Of a stretch of DNA of 33,482 bases, positions 33,324 through 33,482 are shown one piece after another. The number at the start of each line of letters is the position of its first letter. The stretch's first letter is position 1. The stretch is from Treponema sp. (GTDB lineage Bacteria > Spirochaetota > Spirochaetia > Treponematales > Breznakiellaceae): contig JAIROG010000128.1 in NCBI GenBank assembly GCA_031257675.1, positions 1 through 33,482 on the forward strand, in the 5' to 3' direction. Made by a program: the position numbers and the translations under genes. The notes beneath the pieces were generated by a model. It made no database searches, was not told the origin of the DNA, and was given only the letters and a program-made list of their open reading frames with translations.

Positions 33324-33482
33324 TATAAGCGGAAAATTGCAAGAGGCGCGCTAAGTTTGCTGGAGCTTGCCGGCGAAGCGGACGACGCAAGCGAAGCCCG
33401 CAAGCGCATTGGCTGTTCACCGGGGCGGTTTTATGAAATCAGACGAAACCTCCATGCGTTTTGAGCGGAAGGATTGTTGGAT
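33324..33482 (+). pseudogene. IS481-type transposase remnant, interrupted and cut by the window edge
   Basis: Codons from 33324 read KRKIARGALSLLELAGEAD, then ARKRIGCSPGRFYEIRRN, the N-terminal helix-turn-helix of IS481-family transposases (typically RGKLSLLELA and YSRxxFYEIRRNF). The frame stops at TGA 33450-33452, yet the next codons AEGLLD continue the family sequence (family YGAEGLLD), so the stop stands where a Gly codon is expected (GGA to TGA). There is no start codon in frame: a TGA precedes 33324. It is a decayed copy; the rest runs off the edge. Confidence 0.7.

Noticed and set aside
33047-33328. A 93-residue + strand ORF overlapping the tgt start
   Set aside because: No ribosome site, composition unlike a protein and overlap with the tgt promoter.

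Overview
The window reads as spirochaete chromosome, most likely a Treponema. The main reasons are an archaeal/vacuolar-type ATPase locus, a FliS plus FlgN-like flagellar chaperone pair, the neighbourhood ispE - spoVG - tRNA-Gln - rplY - tilS - ftsH, several lipoproteins with loose spirochaete-like lipoboxes, and many hypothetical proteins with a treponemal look. Base composition is near 50 percent GC by eye. Together with a secreted GH30-type xylanase lipoprotein, this fits termite-hindgut treponemes better than the low-GC oral or pathogenic ones. That placement is inference from composition and gene content; no database was searched.

Layout. Positions 1-1240 hold little convincing coding sequence: the tail of a gene running in from the left, one doubtful and possibly frameshifted ORF (351-884), several GC-rich hairpins, and a five-copy 11-bp tandem repeat just before the def promoter. 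Positions 1243-3787 (+) are def, fmt and a membrane-anchored PASTA protein. A lipoprotein gene (3801-4619, -) is convergent with them. It diverges from a + block of an unknown cytoplasmic protein, an extracellular solute-binding protein, coaD and the GH30 lipoprotein (4682-10138). Positions 10336-13959 (+) hold V-ATPase subunits E and A, then YbjN-like and PspA genes; subunits B, D, I and K are not present. Positions 14198-15163 are fliS and a FlgN-like gene. Positions 15302-21937 (+) are ispE, spoVG, a terminator, tRNA-Gln(UUG), rplY, tilS, ftsH and a secreted protein with two EF-hand-like loops.

From 21971 to 27652 the genes are on the - strand: a lipoprotein with an HExxH motif, then pyrF, pyrK and pyrD in tight overlap, then a membrane protein with a degenerate GGDEF-like domain that has its own promoter. 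A lone + gene of unknown function follows (27692-28309). The - strand resumes with tgt, a HEAT-repeat exported protein, an unusual MutY-like glycosylase and a cysteine desulfurase (33066 down to 28375). The right edge carries a broken IS481-type transposase fragment.

The genes are mostly housekeeping: N-terminal methionine processing, CoA, isoprenoid and pyrimidine synthesis, translation, tRNA modification, membrane proteolysis and stress response. Accessory functions are few: xylan degradation, solute binding and the IS remnant. The most interesting signals are small. They are a shared promoter layout in which the -10 box ends six bases before an ATG with no Shine-Dalgarno sequence (probable leaderless mRNAs), a hairpin and seven-codon leader ORF overlapping the rplY start, a MutY-like enzyme with no Fe-S cysteines and Glu at the catalytic Asp position, and the truncated V-ATPase locus joined to pspA. 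I found no CRISPR array, prophage, rRNA or clear novel defence system.
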